Source: Onstottus_B arcticum
GTDB taxonomy: Bacteria; Acidobacteriota; Blastocatellia; UBA7656
Direction of reading: 5' to 3'
Length of the DNA: 64,000 nt
Assembly: GCA_038040485.1 (NCBI GenBank)
Contig: JBBPIE010000013.1
Coordinates: 98,453-162,452 of the forward strand
How positions within the stretch are numbered: position 1 is the first letter of the stretch; each line of letters opens with the position of its first letter. The notes beneath the pieces were generated by a model, which had not been told where the DNA came from, ran no database searches, and saw only the letters and a list, made by a program, of their open reading frames with translations. Of this stretch, positions 34,757 through 43,929 are shown piece after piece. Made by a program: the position numbers and the translations under genes.

Positions 34757-35275
34757 ATGCTCTCTCTGACTAAACTCATTCTCTTGTCGGTCGCGGTCAT
34801 CGCAGTCGGCGGCTTCTTTCTGTTACGCGCGACCGCGAGACCCGAGGCGCCTCGCCAACCAATCAACTTCGATCATTGGCAGCACGTTTCATCAAAGGAA
34901 GGACCTGAGCTCGACTGCACATTCTGTCACGAACACGTGGACAAGTCTGCGCATGCGACGATCCCGAATGCTGAAACCTGCATGACCTGTCACGAGACGA
35001 TCAAGCCCGACAGCGCCGAAGTGCAAAAGCTCGCGGCATTCTCAAATCGCAAAGAACAACCGCCGTGGCAGCGCGTCTACTGGTTTGAGCGCGACGCTAA
35101 CGTGTTCTTCTCGCACAAGGCGCACAACCGAGCCGGTGTTGAATGCTCATCTTGTCACGGCGAAGTAGGCACATCCCATCGAGTGGGACGTGAGGTAAAT
35201 CAAACAATGGGCTGGTGCATCGATTGCCACCGCCGGCGAGCCGCAAGCGTGGATTGCTACGTGTGTCATAGATAG
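34757..35275 (+). CDS. Pentaheme c-type cytochrome (ActA/cytochrome c7-like)
   Basis: 172 residues from the ATG that directly precedes a signal anchor (LILLSVAVIAVGGFFLL). Five CxxCH haem sites are visible: CTFCH, CMTCH, CSSCH, CIDCH and a terminal CYVCH. Extra distal histidines occur in FDHWQH and FSHKAHN, as in cytochrome c3/c7. A membrane-anchored pentaheme cytochrome at the head of a Mo/FeS-FeS-NrfD-DUF3341 set matches subunit A of alternative complex III or the Qrc cytochrome. It probably passes electrons between the periplasmic Mo/FeS module and other cytochromes. The stop is followed at once by an inverted phrase repeat. Confidence 0.85.
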   Translation: MLSLTKLILLSVAVIAVGGFFLLRATARPEAPRQPINFDHWQHVSSKEGPELDCTFCHEHVDKSAHATIPNAETCMTCHETIKPDSAEVQKLAAFSNRKEQPPWQRVYWFERDANVFFSHKAHNRAGVECSSCHGEVGTSHRVGREVNQTMGWCIDCHRRRAASVDCYVCHR

Positions 35276-35377
35276 GTTTCTAGTTTGTGGTTTCTGGTTT
35301 CTGGTTCCACAGAACAGGTCAAGCGGAGCCGAACGAAAAACCACAAACCAGAAACTAGAAACCAGAAACTAGAAACC
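35276..35377. repeat. Inverted phrase repeat (GTTTCTAGTTTCTGG family), copy 2
   Basis: The left arm (to about 35306) starts on the base after the cytochrome stop codon. The right arm (from about 35339) ends four bases before the molybdoenzyme ATG. It shares the words GTTTCTAG, GTTTCTGG and AACCAGAAACTAG with the copy near 24.8 kb. It sits inside an operon, so the transcript would carry a long hairpin between two cistrons. Confidence 0.85.
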
Positions 35378-35381
35378 GCAT

Positions 35382-37568
35382 ATGAAGCGACGCGAGTTTA
35401 TAATCCTAAGCAGCGTAGGAGCTACGAGCGCTTCGCTGCTCTCCGCTTGCGGACATCCCGAGGAGAAACTAATCCCGGCTCTCATCCCTGACGACCAATA
35501 CGTGCCGGGGATCGACTACTGGAAGGCTTCAACTTGCGGGATGTGCCCGGCCGGCTGCGGGATCATCGTTCGAACTCGCGAGCATAAGGCAAACAAGATC
35601 GAAGGCAACCCGCTTCATCCGGTCAATCGCGGAGCGTTGTGCGCGCGGGGACAAGCGGGGCTCGAAGTGCTTTACAACCCCGACCGCATCAAAGGCCCGA
35701 TGAAGCGCGTCGGCGAGCGCGGCGAAGGCAAGTGGCAAGAGATCAGTTGGGAACAAGCAATCGGGACGCTGACAGACATCCTGCGCGAGGCAGGCGATCT
35801 TAACCGAGCTTTGTTCATAACCAGCGAGGCTGAGGGAGTGACTGCGCGGGTGGCCAGCCGATTGATGCAGGCTTGCGGGCAGACCTTTGTGGCTGGGAAT
35901 CCCCAGCAGACAGAACTGCGGGGCGTTTATCCTGACCTCCTGCGCGGTGTAGTGAAGCACGGCGAGGCTTCACCCGACATCGCAAACGCTACCTATCTGC
36001 TTTCATTCGGCGCGCGCTTTCTGGAAACGTGGAAATCGCCGGTCATGCACTCGCTTGCTTATGGCGCGTTTCGAACCAGTCACGGCAAGGCGCGCGGAAG
36101 ATTTGTTCACGTTGAGCCGCGGATGTCGCTAACCGCAGCCAACGCGGACGAATGGATTCCCGCGGCGCCCGGCTCCGAAGCGCTCCTCGCGCTGGCGATG
36201 GTTCAGGTAATCGTTCGAGAAGGTCTGAACAAGGTGGCTGTATCCGACGATTCGCGAAGGATGCTCGAGGAATTCTCGCCAGAGAATAATGCCGCAATGA
36301 TCGATGTTCCGGCCGAGAGAATCATTCGGGTCGCCCGCGCATTTGCCGGGGCGCAACGGCCTCTGGCGATCGGAGACTTGCCATCTCCTTCCGACGCCGC
36401 GGTTCATCTGCTTAACACGATCGTCGAAAACTTAAACAAACCAGGAGGAGTACTGCTCTTCGACGTTGGAACCAGATCACCTGACCTCCTTGAGACTCAG
36501 GCCAACGCGTCGATCCCCGATGAGCAGCTTAAGAAGCAACCCCCTCGCGATAGCGTTGATGTCATAAGCCAGTTCTTGCAAACAGCAAAACAGCCCTATC
36601 AAATAGTCATGAGCCACGGCTTCAATCCAATGTTGGCGAGAAATGGGCGCGAAGAACTACTAGCTGCGCGTTTCATCGTCGGCTTTTCGTCATTCATGGA
36701 CGAGACGAGTGAAGTGGCCGATCTCATTCTCCCAGATCACAGCTACCTCGAGCGCTGGGACATACACACGTCGAATGGTCCGGATGGGCGAAAGGTTTTG
36801 TCGTTGACCCAACCCGTACTCGAGCCTCAACTCAATACCCGGCACACAGCCGATGTCTTGCTCTCGCTTGCGCGAGAGATCGGCGGCAAAGTCGGCGAAG
36901 CGCTGCCGTTCGAGTCCGCGAAGAACATGATTGAAAAGGGCGCGGGTGACCGCTTGAAGGATTTCGGCGGCGAGAAGGCTGATGCGGCGTGGCTTGAGCT
37001 GACCGAGAAAGGACTGGTTTCGGCCGCGCTGCCACCTGCGAAACCCGAAGCTCCTGAACAAGGCCCTATCTCGCTCGACTCATTTTTTCTAGGTCTGATC
37101 CGCCGGAGTTCCAAATCGGCGAGTAGCGTCGAGTACCCGTTGACTCTACTCGTTTACGAACATGCCACACTCGGCGACGGATCAGCAGCCAACTTGCCTT
37201 CGATCCAGGAACTACCTGATCCACTGACTTCGGCTATGTGGGGGAGTTGGGTTGAGATCAACCCGAAGACCGCCGCAATGATGGGCATTGCTGACGGCGA
37301 TCTCGTTGAAGTGACAACCGGCACCGGCTCGGTTCGCGTTCCGGCGCTTCTGTACCCAGGGATCAGGCCCGATTGCGTCGCGCTGCCAACTGGTCAGGGC
37401 CATTCGAGCTATGGGAGATACGCGCGTGGTCGCGGGGTGGACGCCGGTGTCCTCCTTCGCAATAACGGAAAGGGTCCTGTGAGATCGAGACTCACCAAGA
37501 TCGGAGGTCGCGCTCAGCTCATTCGGTTTGGCACTGAGTTGATGGAACACATGGAATCGAAGCGCTAA
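35382..37568 (+). CDS. Molybdopterin-family oxidoreductase large subunit with N-terminal [4Fe-4S] motif
   Basis: 728 residues. The N-terminus MKRREFIIL combines a twin-arginine motif with a lipobox-like LLSAC, suggesting Tat export and possible lipid anchoring. A cluster motif CGMCPAGC...LCARGQ (about 47-90) binds the FG0-type [4Fe-4S] centre. The body has CISM/DMSO-reductase-family features: NPLHPVNRGALCARG, a DETSEVADLILPDHSYLERWD segment, and a C-terminal dinucleotide-binding cap with INPKTAAMMGIADGDLVEV. Alternative complex III ActB normally lacks this N-terminal cysteine set, so this may be a catalytic or Qrc/PSR-like relative. No Cys, SeC or Ser Mo ligand could be assigned with certainty. 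It is preceded by a phrase repeat and followed by the ferredoxin-type subunit. Confidence 0.82.
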   Translation: MKRREFIILSSVGATSASLLSACGHPEEKLIPALIPDDQYVPGIDYWKASTCGMCPAGCGIIVRTREHKANKIEGNPLHPVNRGALCARGQAGLEVLYNPDRIKGPMKRVGERGEGKWQEISWEQAIGTLTDILREAGDLNRALFITSEAEGVTARVASRLMQACGQTFVAGNPQQTELRGVYPDLLRGVVKHGEASPDIANATYLLSFGARFLETWKSPVMHSLAYGAFRTSHGKARGRFVHVEPRMSLTAANADEWIPAAPGSEALLALAMVQVIVREGLNKVAVSDDSRRMLEEFSPENNAAMIDVPAERIIRVARAFAGAQRPLAIGDLPSPSDAAVHLLNTIVENLNKPGGVLLFDVGTRSPDLLETQANASIPDEQLKKQPPRDSVDVISQFLQTAKQPYQIVMSHGFNPMLARNGREELLAARFIVGFSSFMDETSEVADLILPDHSYLERWDIHTSNGPDGRKVLSLTQPVLEPQLNTRHTADVLLSLAREIGGKVGEALPFESAKNMIEKGAGDRLKDFGGEKADAAWLELTEKGLVSAALPPAKPEAPEQGPISLDSFFLGLIRRSSKSASSVEYPLTLLVYEHATLGDGSAANLPSIQELPDPLTSAMWGSWVEINPKTAAMMGIADGDLVEVTTGTGSVRVPALLYPGIRPDCVALPTGQGHSSYGRYARGRGVDAGVLLRNNGKGPVRSRLTKIGGRAQLIRFGTELMEHMESKR

Positions 37569-37609
37569 CGTTCCCTGCTCGAGTCGAGCCGGGTGATCAG
37601 CTAAGGAAA

Positions 37610-38314
37610 ATGACTGAATCTCAAAACAAGAAGCCTCAATGGGCGATGGTGATCGACCTCGATCGCTGCACCGGATGTGAAGCTTGCGTTGTGGCTTGCC
37701 GTGTCGAGAACAACATCCCAACCGTCGGACCTGAAGAAGCCGCGAAGGGACGCTCGATCAACTGGATTCGAGTCGAGCGCTACTTCGAAGGCGAATACCC
37801 CGATGTGAAGGCCAGGTTCATGCCGGTCTTGTGTCAGCACTGCGAGGAAGCTCCGTGCGAGCCGGTGTGTCCGGTCTACGCGACGTATCACACCGACGAA
37901 GGTTTGAACGCGCAGGTCTACAACCGCTGTGTCGGGACTCGGTACTGCGCGAACAACTGCCCGTACACCGTTCGCTTCTTCAACTTCTTCGATCCGGTCT
38001 GGGACGCGCCGCTGGAAAAGGCTTTGAACCCGGAAGTGTCGGTGCGAACCGGCGGTGTGATGGAGAAGTGCACCTTCTGCATTCAACGCATTCGCAAGGG
38101 CGAAGACAAAGCCAAAGACGAAGGCCGCGAGGTGCGCGACGGCGACGTCACGCCGGCGTGTGTTCAGACCTGCGAGACGAAGGCTATGTACTTCGGCAAC
38201 ATCGCCGATCCGGAGAGCGAAGTTTCGAAGCTGTCGAAGAGCAATCGAGCGACACGGTTGCTCGAAGAGCTGGGAACAAAACCGCGCGTGATCTATTTGA
38301 ACAAAGGCGATTGA
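37610..38314 (+). CDS. 4Fe-4S ferredoxin-type electron-transfer subunit (NrfC/TtrB/ActB2-like)
   Basis: 234 residues with cysteine groups for four [4Fe-4S] clusters: CTGCEACVVAC, CQHCEEAPCEPVCP, a central C-V-G-T-R-Y-C-A-N-N-C-P, and CTFCIQRI...CVQTC. This is the standard beta subunit of CISM enzymes, wiring the Mo subunit to the NrfD membrane subunit. A good AAGGA site precedes the ATG. No signal peptide is present, so it would be co-exported with the Tat-bearing large subunit. Normally an nrfD gene follows directly; here two unrelated genes intervene. Confidence 0.92.
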   Translation: MTESQNKKPQWAMVIDLDRCTGCEACVVACRVENNIPTVGPEEAAKGRSINWIRVERYFEGEYPDVKARFMPVLCQHCEEAPCEPVCPVYATYHTDEGLNAQVYNRCVGTRYCANNCPYTVRFFNFFDPVWDAPLEKALNPEVSVRTGGVMEKCTFCIQRIRKGEDKAKDEGREVRDGDVTPACVQTCETKAMYFGNIADPESEVSKLSKSNRATRLLEELGTKPRVIYLNKGD

Positions 38315-38510
38315 GCAGAGTGAATACCGGTTCGGGAAAGCGAATTTGTTTACGGCCAGTTCAAAAGCAGTGATTGATTGCATAGCCAGCGCAAGGCTCG
38401 TATGATCGCCTCCATAGCGGCCCAGTCCGATTTATTTGCAGAGCCTGGACTGCGCAAGATCGAACTGAGCGTCTCTTCAACGCCTGATGCCAAGTATAAG
38501 GAGAAACGTA

Positions 38511-40190
38511 ATGCGCGCGCGCAATCGCATCACCATCTTCATCGCAATCCTTTTTGTAGCAGCAACCGGCGCGCATGCCCAATCCGGCGCGCAAGATCAA
38601 AAAGCAACGTGCTCCGTCACGGGCACAGTCACTAAAAGTGGCAAGCCTGCGCGCGGCGTCAAGGTTGTAGCGGTGCGAAATTCTGCTTACGAGCCTTTGG
38701 CAGTTGATCTCACTGACGCAGACGGTCATTACCATTTGAAAGGTATCCCACCGGGTCCTTGCGAGATTACGCTCGACGCGCCGGCCTCCGCAATCAAGAA
38801 CCAAAACGAGTCCCTCATGCTGGACGAAGGGGAAAACATCGAAGGCATTGACCTGGAGATAAGGCCGGGCGGCGTCATCACAGGGCGCGTCACTGAAGCT
38901 AACGGGCGACCGATGATTGATGTGACCGTAGGTCTCCCTCCTTCCTGGAAAGCCAAGACAGATGATCGCGGCATGTATCGCGCTTATGGATTGCCGCCAG
39001 GTCGCTACAAAGTGAGCGTAGCTAGAAACCCCATGGATGGCAGCCAAGTTGATTTTCCGAAGACTTACTATCCGAGCGTCACCAATGAATCGAAGGCAGA
39101 AACCGTTGAAGTCGCGACGGGCGCTGAGGTGACAAACATTGATATAAAGGTCAAACGACCTTCCAAAGATATCACGAAGACCTATGCAGTCACCGGGCGC
39201 ATCGTTAATGCGGAAACCGGAAGCCCACTTCCTAAAGTCGATCTCATTTGCCAGGAGAAACCCAATCTTGAAGATAACCAGGACGTAGATTTCGCGGAAT
39301 TGTTTAGTTGTGTCGCGGAAAGTGATTCCAAAGGCGAGTTTCGCATGGACGGTCTTCCTCCTGGAAAATACAAGATCGAAGCGTATACCAAAAGTGATTC
39401 TCCGTGGTATGGCAAGGAGTTAGCGTTTGAAATCTCAAACGCAGATATTAAAGGACTGGAAATAAGAGTTCATCGCGCCGGAAGCATCGGCGGCGTTGTA
39501 GTCCTCGAAGGCGCAAACGATCCGGCAACCATTGCCAGGTTATCGCCCTTGAGAATCAGCGCAAGCCCGGCGGACGCGTTCACCGAGACTTCAAACAAAG
39601 ACGGATCATTTCGCCTCACAGGAGTCAAGCCGGGCAGTCATAGTATTCGTATCCACTCAGTCAGTACGAGCGAGGACTTAGAGATCATCGGAATAGAGCG
39701 TGACGGAGTTCGGCTCGACAAAGTTGAGGAGATAGTGGAAGGGATTGAAGTCCGAGACAGGGAGATTGAAGTCGGACCCGGCGAGAACGTTTCAGGCGTG
39801 CGGGTAGTGGTCGCTTGGTATCAAGGCGTTGTGCGCGGGCAAATCAAAATCGAAGGCGGCACGCTGCCTAAAGGCGCTCGCCTGAACTTGTGGGCTATTC
39901 CTGCCAATAAGCTCAAACAAGATGGCTCCTGGCCATACAATAGGACGTTGGCTTTTTTAAGCCAGATGAGAACGGGGAGCATGGATGCGCGCGGGCGCTT
40001 TGTAATTGAGCGTCTGCCGCCAGGTGAGTATGGAATAATCCTCGATGCCTACCTCACTCCGCTAAAGAACGATGTCGTTATTGAGCCATCATTGACTCTC
40101 ACAAGAATCATTTCACTAACCGAAGGGGCGGAGGTTGAAATAACGCTCGTCCTTGATTTGAGCAAGAAGCCGCAGGAGAAGCAACAATGA
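38511..40190 (+). CDS. Secreted carboxypeptidase-regulatory-like domain protein 1
   Basis: 559 residues from the ATG with an AAGGAGAAACGT site; a signal peptide (about 1-24) ends A-H-A-Q. It contains at least four beta-sandwich repeats of the CarboxypepD_reg/SdrD-B kind. These are recognisable by V-T-G-T/R-V openings, the D-A/D-D-G-x-Y/F turn (DADGHYHLKGIPPG, DDRGMYRAYGLPPG, DSKGEFRMDGLPPG, NKDGSFRLTGVKPG) and Y-K-I/V-x endings. Such domains are structural and extracellular, common in Acidobacteriota. It is translationally coupled (ATGA overlap) to a second protein of the same build. The pair sits inside the CISM operon and is visibly less GC-rich than its neighbours. A role in the enzyme complex is not apparent. 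Confidence 0.85.
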   Translation: MRARNRITIFIAILFVAATGAHAQSGAQDQKATCSVTGTVTKSGKPARGVKVVAVRNSAYEPLAVDLTDADGHYHLKGIPPGPCEITLDAPASAIKNQNESLMLDEGENIEGIDLEIRPGGVITGRVTEANGRPMIDVTVGLPPSWKAKTDDRGMYRAYGLPPGRYKVSVARNPMDGSQVDFPKTYYPSVTNESKAETVEVATGAEVTNIDIKVKRPSKDITKTYAVTGRIVNAETGSPLPKVDLICQEKPNLEDNQDVDFAELFSCVAESDSKGEFRMDGLPPGKYKIEAYTKSDSPWYGKELAFEISNADIKGLEIRVHRAGSIGGVVVLEGANDPATIARLSPLRISASPADAFTETSNKDGSFRLTGVKPGSHSIRIHSVSTSEDLEIIGIERDGVRLDKVEEIVEGIEVRDREIEVGPGENVSGVRVVVAWYQGVVRGQIKIEGGTLPKGARLNLWAIPANKLKQDGSWPYNRTLAFLSQMRTGSMDARGRFVIERLPPGEYGIILDAYLTPLKNDVVIEPSLTLTRIISLTEGAEVEITLVLDLSKKPQEKQQ

Positions 40191-42016
40191 CTTTGAAGCT
40201 CGCGCGGCAAAGCCCGAACATGCTTTTTTCCGGCGTTGAGTCTTGCCGCGCCCTACCAGCGTTGTGCTCCTTGCTATTGATGCTCGCTGCCTTCATTGAT
40301 ACAGGGCAATCGCAGGTTTTGCCTGCTCGAAGAAGAGACGCTTCAAATCAACCGTCTCAAAAACGCGCAGGCTCGATAAGCGGGCGCGTCACGGATGAAT
40401 CCGGTCGGCCATTTCCTAACGTCGTCGTTAATGTGAGGCCAGTCAATGGAACCATTGAAGAATACAAACACGTTGGCACCGATGACGAAGGCAGCTTTCA
40501 ACTGAACGGCCTGCCGTCAAAGTCCTATTTTGTGTGGTGCTCCGCAGCAGGTTACGTCGAAGATAACAAAGATGGATCGAGCGCCTATCACGTCACAGGC
40601 GACTTCGTAACGCTCAAGCTGCGCAAAGGCGGAGTAATAACAGGCGCAGTTACAAATTCGTCAGGCGAGCCACTGGGAAAAGCGAAAGTAGTCGCCATTC
40701 GGGTGCGCGACTCGGAACGTCGTGCCCTTCGTTTTACCTACGGCGTTGAAACAGATGATCGCGGCATCTACAGAATCTACGGGCTCGGATCAGGCTCTTA
40801 CCTGCTGATGGTCAATCAAATCGGTGAATACCAAGATCAAGACCTCCGCAATAAGATTCCCATTTATTACCCTTCGTCCGGGCGCGACGATGCGCAAGAG
40901 GTAAAACTGAGTCTCGGCGAAGAAGCGAGCGGGATAAACATAACCTATCGAAGCGAGCGGGGGCATATCGTCAGCGGCAAATGTTCCGGCGCTGCTCAGG
41001 GAGGATCTACTGAAGGAGGTTCTTTGAGGCTCATACACGCTAAGAGCGGGGCAATTCGGACCACCAGTTGGGCGGGTAACCAAGAGAATCCCTCTTTCGC
41101 TTTTTATGGCGTGCCGGATGGAGACTATTATTTGATAGCTCAAGACCGTTCCTGGGACCCGGAGGCGGCCTCGCAACCACGGCTGATCTCGGTTAAGGGC
41201 ACCGATGTGACCGGAATTGAACTCAAGCTTCTTCCGTTTGGCTCGATTGCCGGGCATATCGTCATGGAAGTCTCGCCGAAAGCGAAGCGCAAACCGGAGT
41301 GCAAACCCGCGCGAAAAGCATCGGTTGAAGAAACTGTTGTTAAAGGCTTGCGCAATGACAAAGCCGCTCCCAAAGATCGTTTCGCTTTATTTTTCGATTC
41401 TGTTACATCGGGCGCCCCGGACGAAAGAGGCGATTTCTTTCTCGAAAGCCTTCCTCCGGGACAGTATCGCCTGAAAATGAAGCTAGTCAACGAAGACCTT
41501 TATGCGCGCGCCGTGACAATGCCTAAGACCGGCAGACAGCCCGGTGATGCGGCGCGAAATGACATCGCGCTCAAATCGGGAGAGCACGTAAAGGGAGTAA
41601 TCATCAACGTTGCGGAAGGCGCGGCCAGCATTCGTGGGCGCGTCGCTGCTTCGGATGAAAAAGCGAAATTGCCCGCACGGCTCCGCGCGCACCTTGTGCC
41701 TTTCGAGCGTGAGAACGCCGGCAATGCCGAGCGATTCGCCGAAACTGACACCGAGAGCGATGGCGCATTCGCTTTCGCAAATATCGCTCCGGGTCGCTAC
41801 TGGCTGCTTGTTCGCCCGATTGCTGACAATGAAAGACAGGAAGCGACCTGGCCGGTAGCGTGGGACGTGGCGGGCCGCTCTGCGCTTCGCCGCGAGGCAG
41901 AGGCTGCAAACATTGCGGTTGATTTGCAGCGCTGTGCGCGCATCACTAATTACCTGATGCGCTATCGGCCATCGCTTACGGTGACCAGGCCTGCATCCGG
42001 AAAGACAAAGCAATAA
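40187..42016 (+). CDS. Secreted carboxypeptidase-regulatory-like domain protein 2
   Basis: 609 residues; the ATG overlaps the previous stop. A hydrophobic signal segment lies at about 24-42 (LCSLLLMLAAFI). Beta-sandwich repeats show the same turns as its neighbour (DDEGSFQLNGLPS, DDRGIYRIYGLGSG, DERGDFFLESLPPG, ESDGAFAFANIAPG) after ISGRVTDESGRPF-type openings. The domain order mirrors protein 1, so tandem duplication is likely. It ends eight bases before the TTG proposed for the NrfD gene, and so may be transcribed with the membrane subunit. Function is unknown beyond extracytoplasmic scaffold or adhesion. Confidence 0.82.
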   Translation: MTLKLARQSPNMLFSGVESCRALPALCSLLLMLAAFIDTGQSQVLPARRRDASNQPSQKRAGSISGRVTDESGRPFPNVVVNVRPVNGTIEEYKHVGTDDEGSFQLNGLPSKSYFVWCSAAGYVEDNKDGSSAYHVTGDFVTLKLRKGGVITGAVTNSSGEPLGKAKVVAIRVRDSERRALRFTYGVETDDRGIYRIYGLGSGSYLLMVNQIGEYQDQDLRNKIPIYYPSSGRDDAQEVKLSLGEEASGINITYRSERGHIVSGKCSGAAQGGSTEGGSLRLIHAKSGAIRTTSWAGNQENPSFAFYGVPDGDYYLIAQDRSWDPEAASQPRLISVKGTDVTGIELKLLPFGSIAGHIVMEVSPKAKRKPECKPARKASVEETVVKGLRNDKAAPKDRFALFFDSVTSGAPDERGDFFLESLPPGQYRLKMKLVNEDLYARAVTMPKTGRQPGDAARNDIALKSGEHVKGVIINVAEGAASIRGRVAASDEKAKLPARLRAHLVPFERENAGNAERFAETDTESDGAFAFANIAPGRYWLLVRPIADNERQEATWPVAWDVAGRSALRREAEAANIAVDLQRCARITNYLMRYRPSLTVTRPASGKTKQ

Positions 42017-42024
42017 GCGGGAAA

Positions 42025-43383
42025 TTGGCCAATAGACCAACAGACGTGAAGATCGACCAGGACCTTCTCAGGCCTGTTCTAAATACCGGGCGTGGCTGGT
42101 ATATCACCGTCGCGCTGAGTGGGGCGGTGTTCCTGGCGGCGCTCGGGGCTTTCGGCTATCAGGTTTCGAGCGGCATCGGCGTGTGGGGAATCAACCGGCC
42201 GGTGATGTGGGCCTTCGACATAACGAGCTTCGTCTTCTGGATAGGCATCTCGCACGCGGGCACGTTGATCTCGGCGATCTTGCGAGTCACGGGCGCCGAG
42301 TGGCGAAGACCCATCACTCGTTGCGCTGAAGCGATAACCGTGTTCGCGCTCATGATCGGCGCGATGTTTCCGATCATCCATCTCGGGCGGCCGTGGTTGT
42401 TTTATTGGCTGGTGCCTTATCCGAACGAGCGCGGGCTGTGGCCGAACTTCCGCTCGCCGCTGGCCTGGGACTTCTTCGCGATCAACACATATCTGCTTGG
42501 GTCGATCATCTACTTGTACCTGCCGCTGATTCCTGATCTCGCGTTGATTCGCGACCGGTCGAAAGGTCTGCGCAAGCGAATCTACGGCGCACTGAGTCTT
42601 GGATGGCGAGGCACTCAGCTTCAGTGGGCAAGGCTCGAGAAAGCCGTGCAGGTGATGGCAGTCATCATCATTCCAGTCGCGGTTTCCGTTCACACAATCG
42701 TCTCGTGGGACTTTGCGATGACGATTCGTCCGATGTGGCACTCGACGATCTTTGGCCCGTACTTCGTCGCAGGCGCAATCTTCTCGGGCATAGCCGCGCT
42801 GATTCTCGCCATGGGAGTCATCCGGCGTGCGTTTCATCTCGAAGAGTATTTGCGTCCCGTTCACTTCAACAACCTCGGGCTGTTGTTGCTGACGATGAGC
42901 CTGATTTGGTTCTACTTCACGTTCTCCGAATACCTGACGGTGTGGTATGGCAACGAGCCGGCCGAGATGGCCGTGTTCCGCTCGAAGATCAGCGGCTCAT
43001 ACTCTCCAATGTTCTGGGCGATGGTCGTGTGCTGCTTTATCATCCCGGCGCCGCTGCTCGCCTTCAAGCGATTGAGGACGATCCGCGGAACAGTGATCGC
43101 CTCGGCGCTGGTAGTAGCCGGAATGTGGATCGAGCGATTCCTGATCATCGTGCCCACGCTTGCGAAACCGGAACTGAGCTTCAACTGGGGCTCGTACCGG
43201 CCGACCTGGGTTGAAGTCACCCTCGCATGCGGGACGTTGGGATATTTTGTTTTGTTGTACGCGTTGTTTACAAAGCTGTTTCCGATCATCGCTGTGTGGG
43301 AATACAAGGAAGGACTGCCGCTTGGCGAGCACGGAGAGGCAACAGCCGTCAGCTCGCCTGAAGTGGGATTCGAGAACGCCTGA
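42025..43383 (+). CDS. nrfD: NrfD/PsrC-like quinol-interacting membrane subunit (ActC-like)
   Basis: 452 residues with about ten membrane helices. The start is uncertain: a TTG eight bases after the upstream stop, or a GTG seven codons later. Typical NrfD/ActC features are GINRPVMWAFDITSFVFWIGISHAGTLISAIL, a HLGRPWLFYWLVPYPN loop and VSVHTIVSWDFA. The subunit takes electrons from menaquinol and passes them to the FeS subunit. It should pair with the Mo and FeS proteins encoded upstream despite the two intervening genes. It is followed five bases later by the DUF3341 gene. Confidence 0.92.
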   Translation: MANRPTDVKIDQDLLRPVLNTGRGWYITVALSGAVFLAALGAFGYQVSSGIGVWGINRPVMWAFDITSFVFWIGISHAGTLISAILRVTGAEWRRPITRCAEAITVFALMIGAMFPIIHLGRPWLFYWLVPYPNERGLWPNFRSPLAWDFFAINTYLLGSIIYLYLPLIPDLALIRDRSKGLRKRIYGALSLGWRGTQLQWARLEKAVQVMAVIIIPVAVSVHTIVSWDFAMTIRPMWHSTIFGPYFVAGAIFSGIAALILAMGVIRRAFHLEEYLRPVHFNNLGLLLLTMSLIWFYFTFSEYLTVWYGNEPAEMAVFRSKISGSYSPMFWAMVVCCFIIPAPLLAFKRLRTIRGTVIASALVVAGMWIERFLIIVPTLAKPELSFNWGSYRPTWVEVTLACGTLGYFVLLYALFTKLFPIIAVWEYKEGLPLGEHGEATAVSSPEVGFENA

Positions 43384-43388
43384 AGAGT

Positions 43389-43847
43389 ATGGCTGAACCA
43401 AAGATCGCGATTTTTGATACACGAGACGAAGCGCTTGCGGCGTTGCGCGAGCTCCGGCGCGAGGGCGTGCCCGGCTCGTCGATCACGGTTATGTCTTCGG
43501 AGCCGTTGCATCTTGAAACGGACGGGGGGCCGAAGAGCCGGATCGCGGGCTTCGCGATCGGCGGCGGATTGATCGGAGCGGCGTTCGCGCTGGTGCTTAC
43601 GATCTGGACATCACGGCAGGTTGGTCTTGTTACAGGTGGAATGCCGATCGTGTCGCCTTGGGCGTTTGGAATAATTGTCTTCGAGTTAACGGCTCTCGGC
43701 GCAATACTTGCCACCTTTGCACGGATGATCTTCGAGGCCGGATTGCTGAGACGAAAAGCCTCAACCGATTACGATGATGCGGTAGCGAACGGAAAGGTCG
43801 TTGTGTCAATCGCGAGGGGAGATGAAACCACAGATAAACACAGATGA
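43389..43847 (+). CDS. DUF3341 membrane subunit (ActD-like)
   Basis: 152 residues. An N-terminal alpha/beta segment (IAIFDTRDEALAALRELRREG) is followed by two membrane helices (about 57-77 and 90-115), the DUF3341 layout of ActD in alternative complex III. That makes the operon ACIII-like, although no actE or actF follows. The C-terminus ETTDKHR and the TGA stop come from a phrase repeat that has run into the gene end; a similar tail occurs on the S9 peptidase at 51.2 kb. Confidence 0.85.
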   Translation: MAEPKIAIFDTRDEALAALRELRREGVPGSSITVMSSEPLHLETDGGPKSRIAGFAIGGGLIGAAFALVLTIWTSRQVGLVTGGMPIVSPWAFGIIVFELTALGAILATFARMIFEAGLLRRKASTDYDDAVANGKVVVSIARGDETTDKHR

Positions 43848-43922
43848 ACACGAATGGAAGTGGTTGAGGTACGTTCTCCTCCCTCTCTTCATCGGTGTTT
43901 ATCTGTGTTCATCTGTGGTTGC
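43826..43922. repeat. Inverted phrase repeat (CACAGATGAACACAG family), copy 1
   Basis: The left arm (to about 43856) reads AACCACAGATAAACACAG then ATGAACACG. The right arm (from about 43890) is GTGTTTATCTGTG then TTCATCTGTGGTT. It lies between the convergent DUF3341 and acyl-CoA dehydrogenase genes and encodes the end of the former. Confidence 0.88.
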
Positions 43923-43929
43923 ATTTCTG

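Noticed and set aside
34757..43847. Complete alternative complex III operon
   Set aside because: actE and actF are missing, the FeS and NrfD genes are not adjacent, and the large subunit keeps an N-terminal cluster motif unusual for ActB. I call it ACIII-like only.
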